Of a stretch of DNA of 64,000 nt, positions 27,208 through 36,033 are shown in pieces; within the stretch, counting starts at the first letter, position 1; the number at the start of each line of letters is the position of its first letter. The DNA is taken from positions 62,001-126,000 of the forward strand of contig NZ_CAKAKH010000002.1 in assembly GCF_916618885.1 (NCBI RefSeq), in the 5' to 3' direction. This DNA is from Marinilactibacillus sp. Marseille-P9653. Lineage in GTDB: Bacteria > Bacillota > Bacilli > Lactobacillales > Carnobacteriaceae_A. Position numbers and translations under genes: made by a program. The notes under the pieces were generated by a model. That model was not told the DNA's origin, searched no databases, and was given only the letters and a program-made list of their open reading frames with translations.

Positions 27208-27669
27208 TTATAGATCCTGAATCCTCGTTCGGTTCACATGTTTTTCTTTGTTCATTCGTTTACGAATACTGACATAAACAATCGATAATACAATAGTAGG
27301 TATATTAGAAAATATAAATATAAGAACGATTAATAAGATTGGGCTACCTATCTCCTCTTGATTTTTGTTTTCCATACTATTACCAAAAACACTAACTCCT
27401 ACCTCGTCGGCCTCATCTGTTTCTTCTGGGTCAGTTGATTCAACAATTACAGAATCCATGGTATCTGCATAGTCATTCGATGATTCGGGATTAACCCAAG
27501 CTGCTATTCCCAGCGTTATTAAAAAAGACATCATTAGACTGACAATTGGTAAAATTAATCCTGGAAATTTACTTTCGGTTTTTGAAAACAGCACTTGCAG
27601 CATTATTATGACTCCAAATACAATCAATAAAACTACGTTTGGTGCTAATACCGCTATAATATTCGTCAT
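27208..27669 (-). CDS. Small three-helix membrane protein, paralogue of the next gene upstream
   Basis: Not a family I recognise. The 153 residues hold a hydrophobic segment at about 3-27, a second at 36-60, an acidic external-type loop (62-105, rich in D, E and S) and a third helix at 106-133, then a basic tail ending NRTRIQDL. The motif FSKTESKFPGLILPI between helices 1 and 2 repeats as FLSKSEKKWPGLVIPV in the neighbour, and the tails NRTRIQDL and NKTRIQDL are almost identical, so the two are paralogues with different loops. It follows its paralogue by 25 bp in one operon headed by a DUF2089 protein. Function unknown. Confidence 0.8.
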   Translation of the reverse strand: MTNIIAVLAPNVVLLIVFGVIIMLQVLFSKTESKFPGLILPIVSLMMSFLITLGIAAWVNPESSNDYADTMDSVIVESTDPEETDEADEVGVSVFGNSMENKNQEEIGSPILLIVLIFIFSNIPTIVLSIVYVSIRKRMNKEKHVNRTRIQDL

Positions 27670-27694
27670 TGAATTTTCTCCTTTTATATGTAAT

Positions 27695-28093
27695 TTACAA
27701 ATCTTGTATTCTCGTCTTATTAACTTGGTCTGATTTTTTCTGTTTTTCTCTTACACTATAATAGATAGCCAGACAGATCGCTGTTGGAATGTTAAAAATA
27801 AGGAGAGAAGATACACCCATGGCTATATATTCTCCTGTGGATGTGTCGTCATAGATAGGTTCACTTTCGTATACCTCAGTCACTTCATTCCCTTCATCAT
27901 CTATGTAAATTACACTCGATTCTTCTATACTATAGCCACCCATAGACAAAATAGGTAAAAACGAGCATATGAAAAACATAACAGGAATCACTAACCCTGG
28001 CCATTTTTTCTCTGATTTCGATAAAAAAATCTGTAGCCAAATACCTCCTGCTAATAAAAGTAATGCCACAATAGAATTAAGACCCCTGTTCAT
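27695..28093 (-). CDS. Small three-helix membrane protein, paralogue of the following gene
   Basis: 132 residues with helices at about 5-23, 32-50 and 90-112. The central acidic loop (YIDDEGNEVTEVYESEPIYDD) is presumably outside. The FLSKSEKKWPGLVIPV motif and the NKTRIQDL tail are shared with the next gene. It overlaps the end of the DUF2089 gene by 17 bp, with AGGAGG just before its ATG, so translation is coupled. A membrane target or partner of the DUF2089 regulator is a reasonable guess; no function is known to me. Confidence 0.8.
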   Translation of the reverse strand: MNRGLNSIVALLLLAGGIWLQIFLSKSEKKWPGLVIPVMFFICSFLPILSMGGYSIEESSVIYIDDEGNEVTEVYESEPIYDDTSTGEYIAMGVSSLLIFNIPTAICLAIYYSVREKQKKSDQVNKTRIQDL

Positions 28094-28385
28094 TTTCCTC
28101 CTTCGTTTTACGGTATTCTGAAATCAATAGTTTTGCTGTATTGAAATCCAGTTTATCTTCTAATGCCAGTTGCTTTATTGTGGAAATGTAAGTATCTGCC
28201 TGCTGTTCTTCATTCAGTTTGATTTTTTGGATCAATCGATCCAGTCTCAACCTGACTGTCGGATAGGTCACACTATATTCCGCTGCGACTTGTTTCAGTG
28301 ACCCTGATGCAAGCAGAAATCGTCTGATAAACTGGATATCTTCATCGTCCAGCTTACTGATCCATTGCGGGATGATGTCCATCAC
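28077..28385 (-). CDS. DUF2089 family protein with helix-turn-helix
   Basis: A 102-aa protein (start GTG 28385 or ATG 28382; the GGAG site favours neither clearly). Residues 12-60 match DUF2089: LDDEDIQFIRRFLLASGSLK, then VAAEYSVTYPTVRLRLDRLIQKI, which reads as a sigma-70-region-4-like HTH. The C-terminal 40 residues resemble the short extension seen in family members. DUF2089 proteins often sit at the head of operons for small membrane proteins and are thought to regulate them; that is why I read this as the regulator of the two genes downstream. Confidence 0.85.
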   Translation of the reverse strand: MMDIIPQWISKLDDEDIQFIRRFLLASGSLKQVAAEYSVTYPTVRLRLDRLIQKIKLNEEQQADTYISTIKQLALEDKLDFNTAKLLISEYRKTKEENEQGS

Positions 28386-28474
28386 CGTTCACTCCTTTAA
28401 TAAAATTTGAATTTAATTAATTTTTTATTTAATAAAATGATTATATTCTTTAATATTGTTAAAGCAAAGCATAA

Positions 28475-28513
28475 AAAAGGTTCGACGCATAATAAACCAC
28501 GTCGAACCTTTTA
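28475..28513 (-). terminator. Terminator of the DUF2207 gene
   Basis: AAAAGGTTCGACG pairs perfectly with CGTCGAACCTTTT around a 12-nt loop, followed by T on the minus strand. Confidence 0.9.
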
Positions 28514-28537
28514 TAAAACTCTAGACTGAGGATGCGA

Positions 28538-30232
28538 TTATCTCGCACCACCTCCGCCTCCACCCATAGCGCCACCACCGCCACCGATAGAAGTAGAACC
28601 TCCAGCCCCTCCAGAAGCATTATAGCCACCACTTTGCATACCTGATGACATACTGTTGGAGAATCCATACATTCTATGATAACCACCATAGAAGACCGGA
28701 TAGTGTGCTACCCATTCCTGGAATTGTTCTGGATAAAGTTCTTCCAGGCTTTCTACAATATCTGATCCTTTACCATACAATGTGGCCCAGATAATAAAAT
28801 CTACCCAAGGTAAGGTTTGTCTGTAGGCCAGTGAATCATCCGACTCTAGATCATCTAGATGATTTCCAAACTGAGTGATTCGATCAAATAGTTGGTCGCC
28901 TTCTCTACTTGCTTTTATAAAAGAAGACTCACCTCCCATAAACTGAATAGAATCCGTTTGAAGATAACCTTTTTCAATCAAGATTTGTTTGGAATCCTCT
29001 TTAATATCATTCGCAAGATCTCTTAGCTTTCTAACATGCTTTTTAGACCAGTGCTTCATATCATCTTCTGTAATCTTACCACTGAGATCTGATGCTGATT
29101 CCAGAATTTCCCAGACTCTTTTTTCAAATGGCGCCATGTCTTCTGTATATTGTTCTACCAATTCAATGACCGTCATTTCTTTACTGATCCAATTATTTTT
29201 TTGTACGTTATGGATTTTGATTTTTTCTTCTTTTGACCATTTCAATAGATAGGCAAAAAAGTAATCTTCGAAAGATCCGTGTTGAAGTTCATTTAAAAAA
29301 TAGGCTATATCAAAAATGTCTCCATCTTCGTATGGGATATCTGCATATGTTTGACCTTTATTCTGGCTCTTACGTGCATAGCCCGTAACGATTTTTCCAG
29401 CTTTCTTTTTGCGAGATTCTACAGCAAACAATGATCCTCCGATTGCAGCAATAATCGCTGCCACGAATCCAAATATGGCAATTAACGCACCTGTATTGAT
29501 ACTTTCTGCTTCGTTATATGTCGCACCATCTTGTGAACGCTCCAGTTGCTCTTCAAGCGTCTGATCCATTGTTAAATCTACCGTAAATGGAGATTCGGGA
29601 AACTGCATCAAAACGACCAGTGCGTCATTTGAGTTCAGTCCTGTTCTAGCGGAAGAAACCAGTTGCCCGTTATCTAATTCCACAATTCCATCGTAACCAA
29701 ATCCCCAAATCAGCGTGTTCTCTTGGTTGAATTCAAATGGTCCATCAATCGTTATACTGACTGCTTCTGGCGGGATATCACCAAACGTATTGAAATCCCA
29801 ATTTAGCGCTTGTCCGTCATCTAGTTGACGAACCAAATCAGTCACTGTATAGGTTAATTCATAATCATTCAAGCCGTATTCTCCGATTCCCCAAATGAGT
29901 TCTAATCCATTTTCCGTGCTCATTCCGTAGGTGCCTGCTTTTTCTTCACGACTATTATCAAAATCCCAATCTGGATTGTACGTATATCCTTCCACGTAAA
30001 AGTCTTTGACTTCTGAATCATTCAAGTTTTCCATATTGATGAATAACTCTGTTCCTTCTACCATATTCATTTTTCTATGCTCTGTTATAATACCTGAGCC
30101 ATCTTCTTGAAGTTCAACTTCGATTTCCATTGACGGCATTGTATTTTCATCTTCTGCTGCATGTACAGTTTGTCCTCCAACAACTACACCAAACCCGACT
30201 AAACCTATAAAACAACCCACTAGTTTTCTCAT
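28538..30232 (-). CDS. DUF2207 domain membrane protein with glycine-rich C-terminus
   Basis: A 564-aa predicted membrane protein. Signal peptide at 1-27 (MRKLVGCFIGLVGFGVVVGG, cut after VHAAE). The extracellular DUF2207 domain follows (MEIEVELQEDGSGIITEHRKM, LTYTVTDLVRQLDDGQALNWDF). One helix lies at about 240-265 (GALIAIFGFVAAIIAAIGG), then a large cytosolic part and a tail of about 30 residues made mostly of Gly, Ser and Ala. The open frame extends 11 codons further upstream, but AGGA is spaced to ATG 30232. The family is widespread and uncharacterised. The gene is monocistronic, facing away from the NAD(P)H oxidoreductase. Confidence 0.85.
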   Translation of the reverse strand: MRKLVGCFIGLVGFGVVVGGQTVHAAEDENTMPSMEIEVELQEDGSGIITEHRKMNMVEGTELFINMENLNDSEVKDFYVEGYTYNPDWDFDNSREEKAGTYGMSTENGLELIWGIGEYGLNDYELTYTVTDLVRQLDDGQALNWDFNTFGDIPPEAVSITIDGPFEFNQENTLIWGFGYDGIVELDNGQLVSSARTGLNSNDALVVLMQFPESPFTVDLTMDQTLEEQLERSQDGATYNEAESINTGALIAIFGFVAAIIAAIGGSLFAVESRKKKAGKIVTGYARKSQNKGQTYADIPYEDGDIFDIAYFLNELQHGSFEDYFFAYLLKWSKEEKIKIHNVQKNNWISKEMTVIELVEQYTEDMAPFEKRVWEILESASDLSGKITEDDMKHWSKKHVRKLRDLANDIKEDSKQILIEKGYLQTDSIQFMGGESSFIKASREGDQLFDRITQFGNHLDDLESDDSLAYRQTLPWVDFIIWATLYGKGSDIVESLEELYPEQFQEWVAHYPVFYGGYHRMYGFSNSMSSGMQSGGYNASGGAGGSTSIGGGGGAMGGGGGGAR

Positions 30233-30362
30233 CTCTTTTTCCTTTCTTTTGTTTTCTGATTTCATCTTACCAAAAGAAATATCCCTTTCATACGGACCTA
30301 AGACTGATTTTTCGGATCATCTTAACTAATATTCAGTATTTTTTGTACTGTTTTTACGATTA

Positions 30363-30545
30363 TTATCCATTCCAGTTTCCAGGGCTCCACAATGTTCCAT
30401 CAAGTTCTCCCTGTAACTGTGTTTTTCGTTTTTCTTGTTCTTCTATCGTCTCGATGGTCGCTTGAATGAGTGCTTTCTGTTTATAATCTCTGCTAGTTTT
30501 GAATAAGTTTGTCAACTTGTTCAGTAGCCATTCTTGTTCTTCCAT
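30363..30545 (-). CDS. Small hypothetical protein, 60 aa
   Basis: I do not recognise this protein. It is hydrophilic and probably all helical (EWLLNKLTNLFKTSRDYKQKA, then IQATIETIEEQEKRKTQLQ), possibly a short coiled coil, and ends with an aromatic tail LWSPGNWNG. GGAG sits 9 bp before ATG. It follows the flavoprotein gene by 35 bp on the same strand and is probably in its transcript. No terminator is evident beyond it. Confidence 0.6.
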   Translation of the reverse strand: MEEQEWLLNKLTNLFKTSRDYKQKALIQATIETIEEQEKRKTQLQGELDGTLWSPGNWNG

Positions 30546-30580
30546 GCATTCAATCTCCTTTACGTTTTATTATTCACCTT

Positions 30581-31279
30581 TTACTGATGCATTTGATCAA
30601 TATGCATCGCAAGCTCATCTAATTCAATCCGATTATCTTCTAATAATTCGATTGCTTTCTCGATTACAAAAGAACTGTCGTCAGAGTCAAGCGTTTGATG
30701 ATCAATGGTTTCCAGTTCCTGAATTATCCATTCTTCTCGTGACCGCAAAGAATCCGGTCGGTCAATCGTCAACCATTGCTGGTACCTGATCAAGAGTTTC
30801 ATTTTTTCGTCTTCTGTCATATAGGAAAACTGGAAAATCTCCAGCGGCTTCAAGTAATTCATTCCCGTTTTTCTAGCAAGTGCTTGATAAGGCTTGGTCA
30901 ATTCACTAATGCTGAATCCTTCTTGCCCACCTGTTTGATATTCTTTTTCTCCTACCCCGATAACCAGTACTAAGCCAAATTCTTTTCCTTTTAACTGATG
31001 TCCTCTGTGACCGAAGGCAAAGTGTTCTTCTAACACTTCATCCTGCCAGTATTTCAACAGTGGCGGTGAAGAATACCAGTAAAATGGAAACTGAAATAAG
31101 ATTTTGTCATGTGCTTTCAATAAGGTTTGTTCTCTTTGTTTGTCGATTTTACCGTCTGGATAGGTTTTTTCTAGATGATGTAACGTCACATTTTCTGACT
31201 CTGGAAATGATTGAACCAGAAATTGTTGACTACTCGATTCATCTAATTCTGGATGTGAAATAATGACTAATGTCTTCAC
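30581..31279 (-). CDS. NAD(P)H-dependent oxidoreductase, flavodoxin fold (KefF/YwrO type)
   Basis: A 232-aa FMN-binding quinone-reductase-like protein. The N-terminal LVIISHPELDESSSQQFLV is the phosphate-binding loop, FQFPFYWYSSPPLLKYWQDEVL is the hallmark of the NAD(P)H dehydrogenase (quinone) 2 family, and GHQLKGKEFGLVLVIG follows. Relatives are typically about 175-190 aa; here some 45 extra residues form an acidic helical C-terminus (SSFVIEKAIELLEDNRIELDEL). Cytosolic two-electron reduction of quinones or nitro compounds is likely; the physiological substrate is unknown. Confidence 0.87.
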   Translation of the reverse strand: MKTLVIISHPELDESSSQQFLVQSFPESENVTLHHLEKTYPDGKIDKQREQTLLKAHDKILFQFPFYWYSSPPLLKYWQDEVLEEHFAFGHRGHQLKGKEFGLVLVIGVGEKEYQTGGQEGFSISELTKPYQALARKTGMNYLKPLEIFQFSYMTEDEKMKLLIRYQQWLTIDRPDSLRSREEWIIQELETIDHQTLDSDDSSFVIEKAIELLEDNRIELDELAMHIDQMHQ

Positions 31280-31433
31280 TTGTATGCTCCTTTAAATAAT
31301 TGATAAATCTATTTTATTTGATGATCTTCCCGTTAATAGTATAACAAATTCCTTTTTATAACACCTTATTATTAGAACTTATAGTATAAATGAATTACAA
31401 TGAAAATGATCATGAAGAAGGAGGAAGTAAAAA

Positions 31434-32432
31434 ATGACAATGAAGAAAATCATCAATAATCCGGACCAGATAGTAGATGAAATGCTAAATGGTTTAGTCT
31501 TTGCGTATGATTCAATTGTAGAACGGATTCCAGAAACGATGGTTGTCCATCGGAAACATGAAAAAAGTGGTAAAGTTGGCCTCGTCAGTGGTGGCGGTAG
31601 CGGTCACGAACCTGCACACGCTGGTTTTGTAGGACAAGGTATGCTGTCTTCAGCAGTGGCTGGACAAGTCTTTACATCTCCTACACCAGACCAAGTGTTA
31701 GAAGGTATTAAGGCCGCTGACGAAGGCGAAGGCGTCTTTTTAGTCATTAAAAACTATACTGGAGACGTTATGAACTTCGACATGGCAAAAGATTTGGCCG
31801 AGTTAGAAGACATTGAAGTAGAATCAGTTGTTGTAGATGACGATATCGCCGTAGAAGATAGTACCTTCACAGCTGGTAAACGTGGTGTAGCCGGAACGGT
31901 CCTTGTGCATAAGATTTTAGGGGCTGCCGCTGAACAAGGCATGTCTTTAAAAGAAATCAAAGAACTTGCTGACAAAGTCGTTCCAAATATCGTTTCAATT
32001 GGACTGGCATTAAATCCAGCTACAAATCCAGAAGTCGGAAACCCTGGTTTTGAACTAGCGGCTGATGAAATTGAATTTGGTATCGGTATACACGGAGAAC
32101 CTGGTTACCGTCGTGAAAAACTGCAGCCTTCTAAAGAGTTGGCAAAAGAACTGGTGACGCAACTGAAAAAAACATGCGACTGGTCTCCTGGAGACTCATA
32201 TGCTGTTTTAGTGAACGGTATGGGTGCAACACCATTAATGGAACAATTTGTATTTATGAATGATGTGAAAAAATTACTTGTGGATCAAGAAAGCTTGAAC
32301 CTAGAGTTCCGTAAAGTTGGAGACTATATGACAGCAATCGATATGGAAGGTGTTTCCCTTACAGTATTGAAGTTAGAAGATCCTAAGTGGGTAGACTATT
32401 TAGATGCTCCCGTGAATGTTATCGGTTGGTAA
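31434..32432 (+). CDS. dhaK: PTS-dependent dihydroxyacetone kinase, DhaK subunit
   Basis: DhaK binds dihydroxyacetone covalently and receives phosphate from DhaL-ADP/ATP. The 332-aa protein has GLVSGGGSGHEPAHAGFVG (51-67) and the hemiaminal His in GIGIHGEPG (His220, matching His218 of E. coli DhaK). The first ATG has GGAGG 9 bp upstream; a second in-frame ATG follows two codons later. It heads the dhaK-dhaL-dhaM operon. The cofactor-binding and substrate loops look complete. Confidence 0.96.
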   Translation: MTMKKIINNPDQIVDEMLNGLVFAYDSIVERIPETMVVHRKHEKSGKVGLVSGGGSGHEPAHAGFVGQGMLSSAVAGQVFTSPTPDQVLEGIKAADEGEGVFLVIKNYTGDVMNFDMAKDLAELEDIEVESVVVDDDIAVEDSTFTAGKRGVAGTVLVHKILGAAAEQGMSLKEIKELADKVVPNIVSIGLALNPATNPEVGNPGFELAADEIEFGIGIHGEPGYRREKLQPSKELAKELVTQLKKTCDWSPGDSYAVLVNGMGATPLMEQFVFMNDVKKLLVDQESLNLEFRKVGDYMTAIDMEGVSLTVLKLEDPKWVDYLDAPVNVIGW

Positions 32433-32459
32433 GATCAAAAACAAGAAAGGAAGAAAAAC

Positions 32460-33047
32460 ATGGTTGAATTAACTACACTAAAAAAATGGATAGAATTATT
32501 TGCACAAGAAGTAACAGAAAACAAAGAAACACTAAATAAACTAGATTCTGATATTGGTGACGGTGATCATGGTAGTAATATGGTCCGTGGCGTTACTGCT
32601 GTTAAAGAAAAAATAGATGGTTCTGAGTATGACAACTTAACTGATTTTTTCAAAGACGTTGGAATGACATTGGTCAGTAAAGTCGGTGGGGCTTCAGGAC
32701 CCTTATATGGATCTGCCTTCATCTCTATGGCGAAAGTCGCAAAAGACTCTGATGACCTAGCAGAACTCATTGAAGCGGGTCTTGAAGGGATTCAAAAACG
32801 TGGTAAAGCTGAACCTGGTGAGAAAACCATGATCGATGAATGGGCACCAGTTCTTGAGGCCATAAAAGGAGACGCTTTGACTTCAGAAGTGATCCAAGAA
32901 AGTCTACAGAAAACTAAAGACATGAAAGCCACTAAAGGTAGAGCTTCTTATCTTGGTGATCGCTCTGTTGGACACTTAGACCCAGGAGCTCAATCTAGCG
33001 CGTATCTGTTCGAAACTCTATTGAAAGCGGGTGTTGTAAATGGGTAA
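32460..33047 (+). CDS. dhaL: Dihydroxyacetone kinase, ADP-binding DhaL subunit
   Basis: DhaL carries tightly bound ADP that is rephosphorylated by DhaM and then phosphorylates dihydroxyacetone on DhaK. The 195-aa protein has the Mg-binding Asp cluster DSDIGDGDHGSNM (28-40), VGGASGPLYG, and RASYLGDRSVGHLDPGAQSS near the C-terminus. It follows dhaK by 27 bp and overlaps dhaM by 8 bp, so the three are translated together. Confidence 0.96.
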   Translation: MVELTTLKKWIELFAQEVTENKETLNKLDSDIGDGDHGSNMVRGVTAVKEKIDGSEYDNLTDFFKDVGMTLVSKVGGASGPLYGSAFISMAKVAKDSDDLAELIEAGLEGIQKRGKAEPGEKTMIDEWAPVLEAIKGDALTSEVIQESLQKTKDMKATKGRASYLGDRSVGHLDPGAQSSAYLFETLLKAGVVNG

Positions 33048-33414
33048 AGAAATCGGTATGTTAGTCGTTTCACACGTCAATGAAATCGCGACGGGTTTAT
33101 CTACATTGCTTGACCAAGTCGCTCAACATGTAACGATCAAAGCAGTCGGTGGAAATGATGGAGAAGTCGGAACAGACTACGCTCGTATTCAAGAAGCGAT
33201 GGATTCATTTGAAGAAGATAAAGTTTGGGCATTCTACGATTTGGGTAGTGCTAAGATGAATCTTGAAATGGCCATGGAATCATCTGATAAAGAAGTCAGA
33301 CTATTCGATACAGCCTTCATCGAAAGTGCCTACACAGCTGCTTCATTGATTCAAGCTGATGTTGGAGAAGATGCCATTGTTGCCCAACTTGATGAATTAA
33401 AAATCAAAGAGTAA
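33040..33414 (+). CDS. dhaM: PTS phosphotransferase DhaM subunit (EIIA-Man type)
   Basis: The 124-aa protein consists of the EIIA-Man-like domain only, with the phosphorylated His in LVVSHVNEIATG (His12). It passes phosphate from HPr to DhaL-ADP. This is the short form found in Firmicutes; E. coli DhaM is fused to HPr- and EI-like domains. The dha operon ends in a strong terminator. No DhaS/DhaR-like regulator and no glycerol dehydrogenase lies beside it. Confidence 0.95.
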   Translation: MGKEIGMLVVSHVNEIATGLSTLLDQVAQHVTIKAVGGNDGEVGTDYARIQEAMDSFEEDKVWAFYDLGSAKMNLEMAMESSDKEVRLFDTAFIESAYTAASLIQADVGEDAIVAQLDELKIKE

Positions 33415-33418
33415 ATAG

Positions 33419-33457
33419 AAAATAAGCCATCCGAAAATTCGGATGGCTTATTTTTGT
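33419..33457. terminator. Bidirectional terminator between dhaM and the P-loop kinase gene
   Basis: AATAAGCCATCCG pairs perfectly with CGGATGGCTTATT around a 5-nt loop, with T on both outer sides. Confidence 0.9.
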
Positions 33458-34044
33458 GCTTTCTTACTTGAAATCCATTGTTGTATATTTTCAGCTACAA
33501 CTTCTGGAGATAGAGTTGAATTGTTGATCTTCAGATAATGCACCTGTTTTAATTGGGCTTCTACTTCCCCATCGAAAGAATTCAATCGATGCTTTTCCAT
33601 ACTCGATTTCAATTCGTTTTCTGAGAAGACAAGATTTCTTTTAGACGGTTTTTCTTGAAGTCTCAATTCCGTTTTATTTCTTTTCAGTCTTTCTTCTATA
33701 TTGGCTTCTAATTCCACGAAATAGACCTGCCCGTTTTGATTGGTGAACATATCCGTTATTTCTCGCAAGAAATCAAAATCTTCTTCTACGTCAAATCCCA
33801 CAACGACAGTAAAAATTATGCCTTTTGTTTGATTGGTTTTTTCGTTTTCTATAAATGCCTTAAATAATTGCTTACGCATCCAGTCGGATAACTCGAATGT
33901 TTCTTTGGTATATCCTAAAAACCTCGCGAAGATATCCAGCGTTTCGTGATTGAACAAAAGCTTGGCATCAATTTTATTTTCCAAAGCTTTCCCTACAGTC
34001 ATTTTACCAACAGCCTGCGGACCTACTAGTAGAATCAGATCCAT
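33448..34044 (-). CDS. P-loop NTPase, small-molecule kinase-like (AAA_33 group)
   Basis: A 198-aa protein with Walker A VGPQAVGKMTVGKAL at residues 7-21, shaped like shikimate or gluconate kinases. FTVVVGFDVEEDF is a probable Walker B strand, and EERLKRNKTELRLQEKPSKRN resembles the arginine-rich lid. The substrate is not predictable. It is 17 bp downstream of the thioesterase gene in the same orientation. Confidence 0.75.
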   Translation of the reverse strand: MDLILLVGPQAVGKMTVGKALENKIDAKLLFNHETLDIFARFLGYTKETFELSDWMRKQLFKAFIENEKTNQTKGIIFTVVVGFDVEEDFDFLREITDMFTNQNGQVYFVELEANIEERLKRNKTELRLQEKPSKRNLVFSENELKSSMEKHRLNSFDGEVEAQLKQVHYLKINNSTLSPEVVAENIQQWISSKKAQK

Positions 34045-34061
34045 ATCATCCCTACTTTCGC

Positions 34062-34481
34062 TTATTTGTTTTCAATAGAATTTTTGAACAGTTCATATAG
34101 TTCTTTGTGGTTTCTTTTAAGTGATAGTGGGCGGTAGGTTTCTTTGTCCAAGAAAGCATGTTTTGTCTGTCCTGTTGTTCTGAGTTCTTTTGTGACGCTA
34201 TCTCTGATTTCATAATCAAGTATCATCTTGACTCCTGTGAATTGCGCCATTTTAGTAGAAATCTCAACAGTTTCTCCAAATTTCACCATACTGATGTATT
34301 TTGCCGAAGCTTCCAATACAGGAATCAGTATGCCTTGACTTTCCATTTCTTTATAAGGAAAGCCCATTTCATCCAACATCCACGTTCTCGCTTCTTCAAA
34401 CCAGCGGATGGAATTGGAATGGTGCACGATGCCCATTTGATCTGTTTCGTAATATTGCACGCGGTGCTGCCAGTTTTTCAA
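34062..34481 (-). CDS. Acyl-CoA thioesterase, hot-dog fold (YbgC/4-hydroxybenzoyl-CoA type)
   Basis: A 139-aa protein with the family signature YYETDQMGIVHHSNSIRWFEEAR near the N-terminus, where the Asp of ETDQMG is the catalytic residue, and the later VKFGETVEISTKM and QTKHAFLD segments. Enzymes of this type hydrolyse short or medium acyl-CoA or acyl-ACP in the cytosol. It is the first gene of a two-gene transcript with the P-loop kinase. Confidence 0.88.
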   Translation of the reverse strand: MKNWQHRVQYYETDQMGIVHHSNSIRWFEEARTWMLDEMGFPYKEMESQGILIPVLEASAKYISMVKFGETVEISTKMAQFTGVKMILDYEIRDSVTKELRTTGQTKHAFLDKETYRPLSLKRNHKELYELFKNSIENK

Positions 34482-34576
34482 AATATTGTCTCCTTTGAAC
34501 TTATTCGTATTTCATTATTTTAGCACAATTTCCCGTTCCATTAAGTCCCTTTTCCTAATCTATCGTACAATTCAAA

Positions 34577-34622
34577 TAAAAAAGCTGAATAAGCGGACTT
34601 TTCCATCCGTTATCCAGCTTTT
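34577..34622 (-). terminator. Terminator of the symporter gene
   Basis: AAAAAGCTG-ATAA-CGGA pairs with TCCG-TTAT-CAGCTTTTT with small mismatches; it has T runs on both strands. Confidence 0.85.
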
Positions 34623-34632
34623 TATCTACTCC

Positions 34633-35859
34633 TTATCCTTCTTCGACAAGCTCACTCGCTTCTTCTTTTGCAATATACTTAAAGTATAATTTCTCAACAA
34701 CCAGCGTGATGGCATTATCGCAAGATACATTCGCTGCTGTTCCAAAGCTGTCTTGAGTCAGATAAAGTGTAATCAGCAAATTACCCAATATTCCCGTAGG
34801 ATCAATTCCCACAATTGTCAAGAACGGTAAAGCTGACATGATTGCGCCACCTGGTGCGCCCGGTGCTGCAACCATAGCGATACCCAATGTAGCGATAAAG
34901 CTCGTCATCATTCCTAAATTAACTGGCATACCGTAAAGTGTCAGTACCGCATACACACATGAAACAATCGTGACCATACTTCCCAATAAATGAATCGTTG
35001 CGCAAAGTGGAATCATGAATTCGCGAATCTTTCTAGATACACCATTTTTTCGCGCACATTCTATATTGATTGGAATTGTTGCTGCGGAAGATTGTGTTCC
35101 TATAGCCGTAAAGTACCCAGGAATTTGATTTTTTAAAAGCTCTATTGGATTCTTTTTACGGTATAGACCTGCTACCGTAAACCAAAGTGCAATCAAAGTT
35201 AAGTGAAGTGCAATAACAATTAAAAAGACTCTCCAGAAGATCGATAGAATCTCAAATACTTCTCCTGAATAACTTAAACTAACGAAATTTCCGAAGATAA
35301 AGAATGGTAATAATGGAATAATGGCTGTGTTCAATACCTTTACGATAATCAAATTGAATTCATCGAATACGTGATACAGGGTTTCCCCTTTGTTATGGGA
35401 TTTTAACCATGAAATACTCATACCCATAATAAAGGAAAAAGCAATCGCAGCTGTCACGTCTAACATCGGTTCCAATGGAATTTCAAAAAGCGTCGTCAAT
35501 CCTGCTCCCGCTTCTTGCACATCTGTTTGACCTTGAGCGCTTATAAATAGCGGGAAAATTGCAGAGGCTACGAAATACGCAACGAGACCCCCGAGAATCG
35601 TTGAACCGTATGAAATCACTGTAGCTAATCCCAGCAGTTTCCCTGCACCCTCTGTTAAGTCTGATATACCTTTAACGATGAACCCAATGATCATCAATGG
35701 AATAATGAAGGCTAATAAACTACTGAATAAATTAGAAAAGGTTACGGGTATTCTCATTAATACTGTAGGAATAAAAGATAATTGCCCAACGATGACGCCT
35801 AATAGAATTGCTAGAAGTAGCTTAGGAACAAGTCCTAAGTTCACTTTTTTAATGTTCAT
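34633..35859 (-). CDS. Dicarboxylate/amino acid:cation symporter (DAACS family)
   Basis: A 408-aa membrane protein with eight predicted helices and two re-entrant loops. The substrate loops are visible: GTQSSAATIPI (serine-rich hairpin 1, near 255), and near the C-terminus TLYLTQDSFGTAANVSCDNA with the Asp and Asn that bind substrate in GltPh-type carriers. The APGAPGGAIMSALPFL segment is also typical. Likely substrates are glutamate, aspartate, serine/threonine or C4 dicarboxylates. It is monocistronic. Confidence 0.9.
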   Translation of the reverse strand: MNIKKVNLGLVPKLLLAILLGVIVGQLSFIPTVLMRIPVTFSNLFSSLLAFIIPLMIIGFIVKGISDLTEGAGKLLGLATVISYGSTILGGLVAYFVASAIFPLFISAQGQTDVQEAGAGLTTLFEIPLEPMLDVTAAIAFSFIMGMSISWLKSHNKGETLYHVFDEFNLIIVKVLNTAIIPLLPFFIFGNFVSLSYSGEVFEILSIFWRVFLIVIALHLTLIALWFTVAGLYRKKNPIELLKNQIPGYFTAIGTQSSAATIPINIECARKNGVSRKIREFMIPLCATIHLLGSMVTIVSCVYAVLTLYGMPVNLGMMTSFIATLGIAMVAAPGAPGGAIMSALPFLTIVGIDPTGILGNLLITLYLTQDSFGTAANVSCDNAITLVVEKLYFKYIAKEEASELVEEG

Positions 35860-35971
35860 ATCTCACTCTCCGCTTTATTAGAATTTTTAAATAAAAAAGG
35901 TATTTCAACTATTTTATTACACATTATATTCAAACACATTACTTATTTTGCGATTATAAAATATTCCTACA

Positions 35972-36016
35972 AAAAAGAGCAATGATCCGTTATGAACACG
36001 GTTCATTGCTCTTCAA
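35972..36016 (-). terminator. Terminator of glpF
   Basis: AAGAGCAATGA-CCG pairs with CGG-TCATTGCTCTT; the minus-strand side continues with TTTTTTG. Confidence 0.85.
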
Positions 36017-36033
36017 ACTTTATATTCTAAGGT

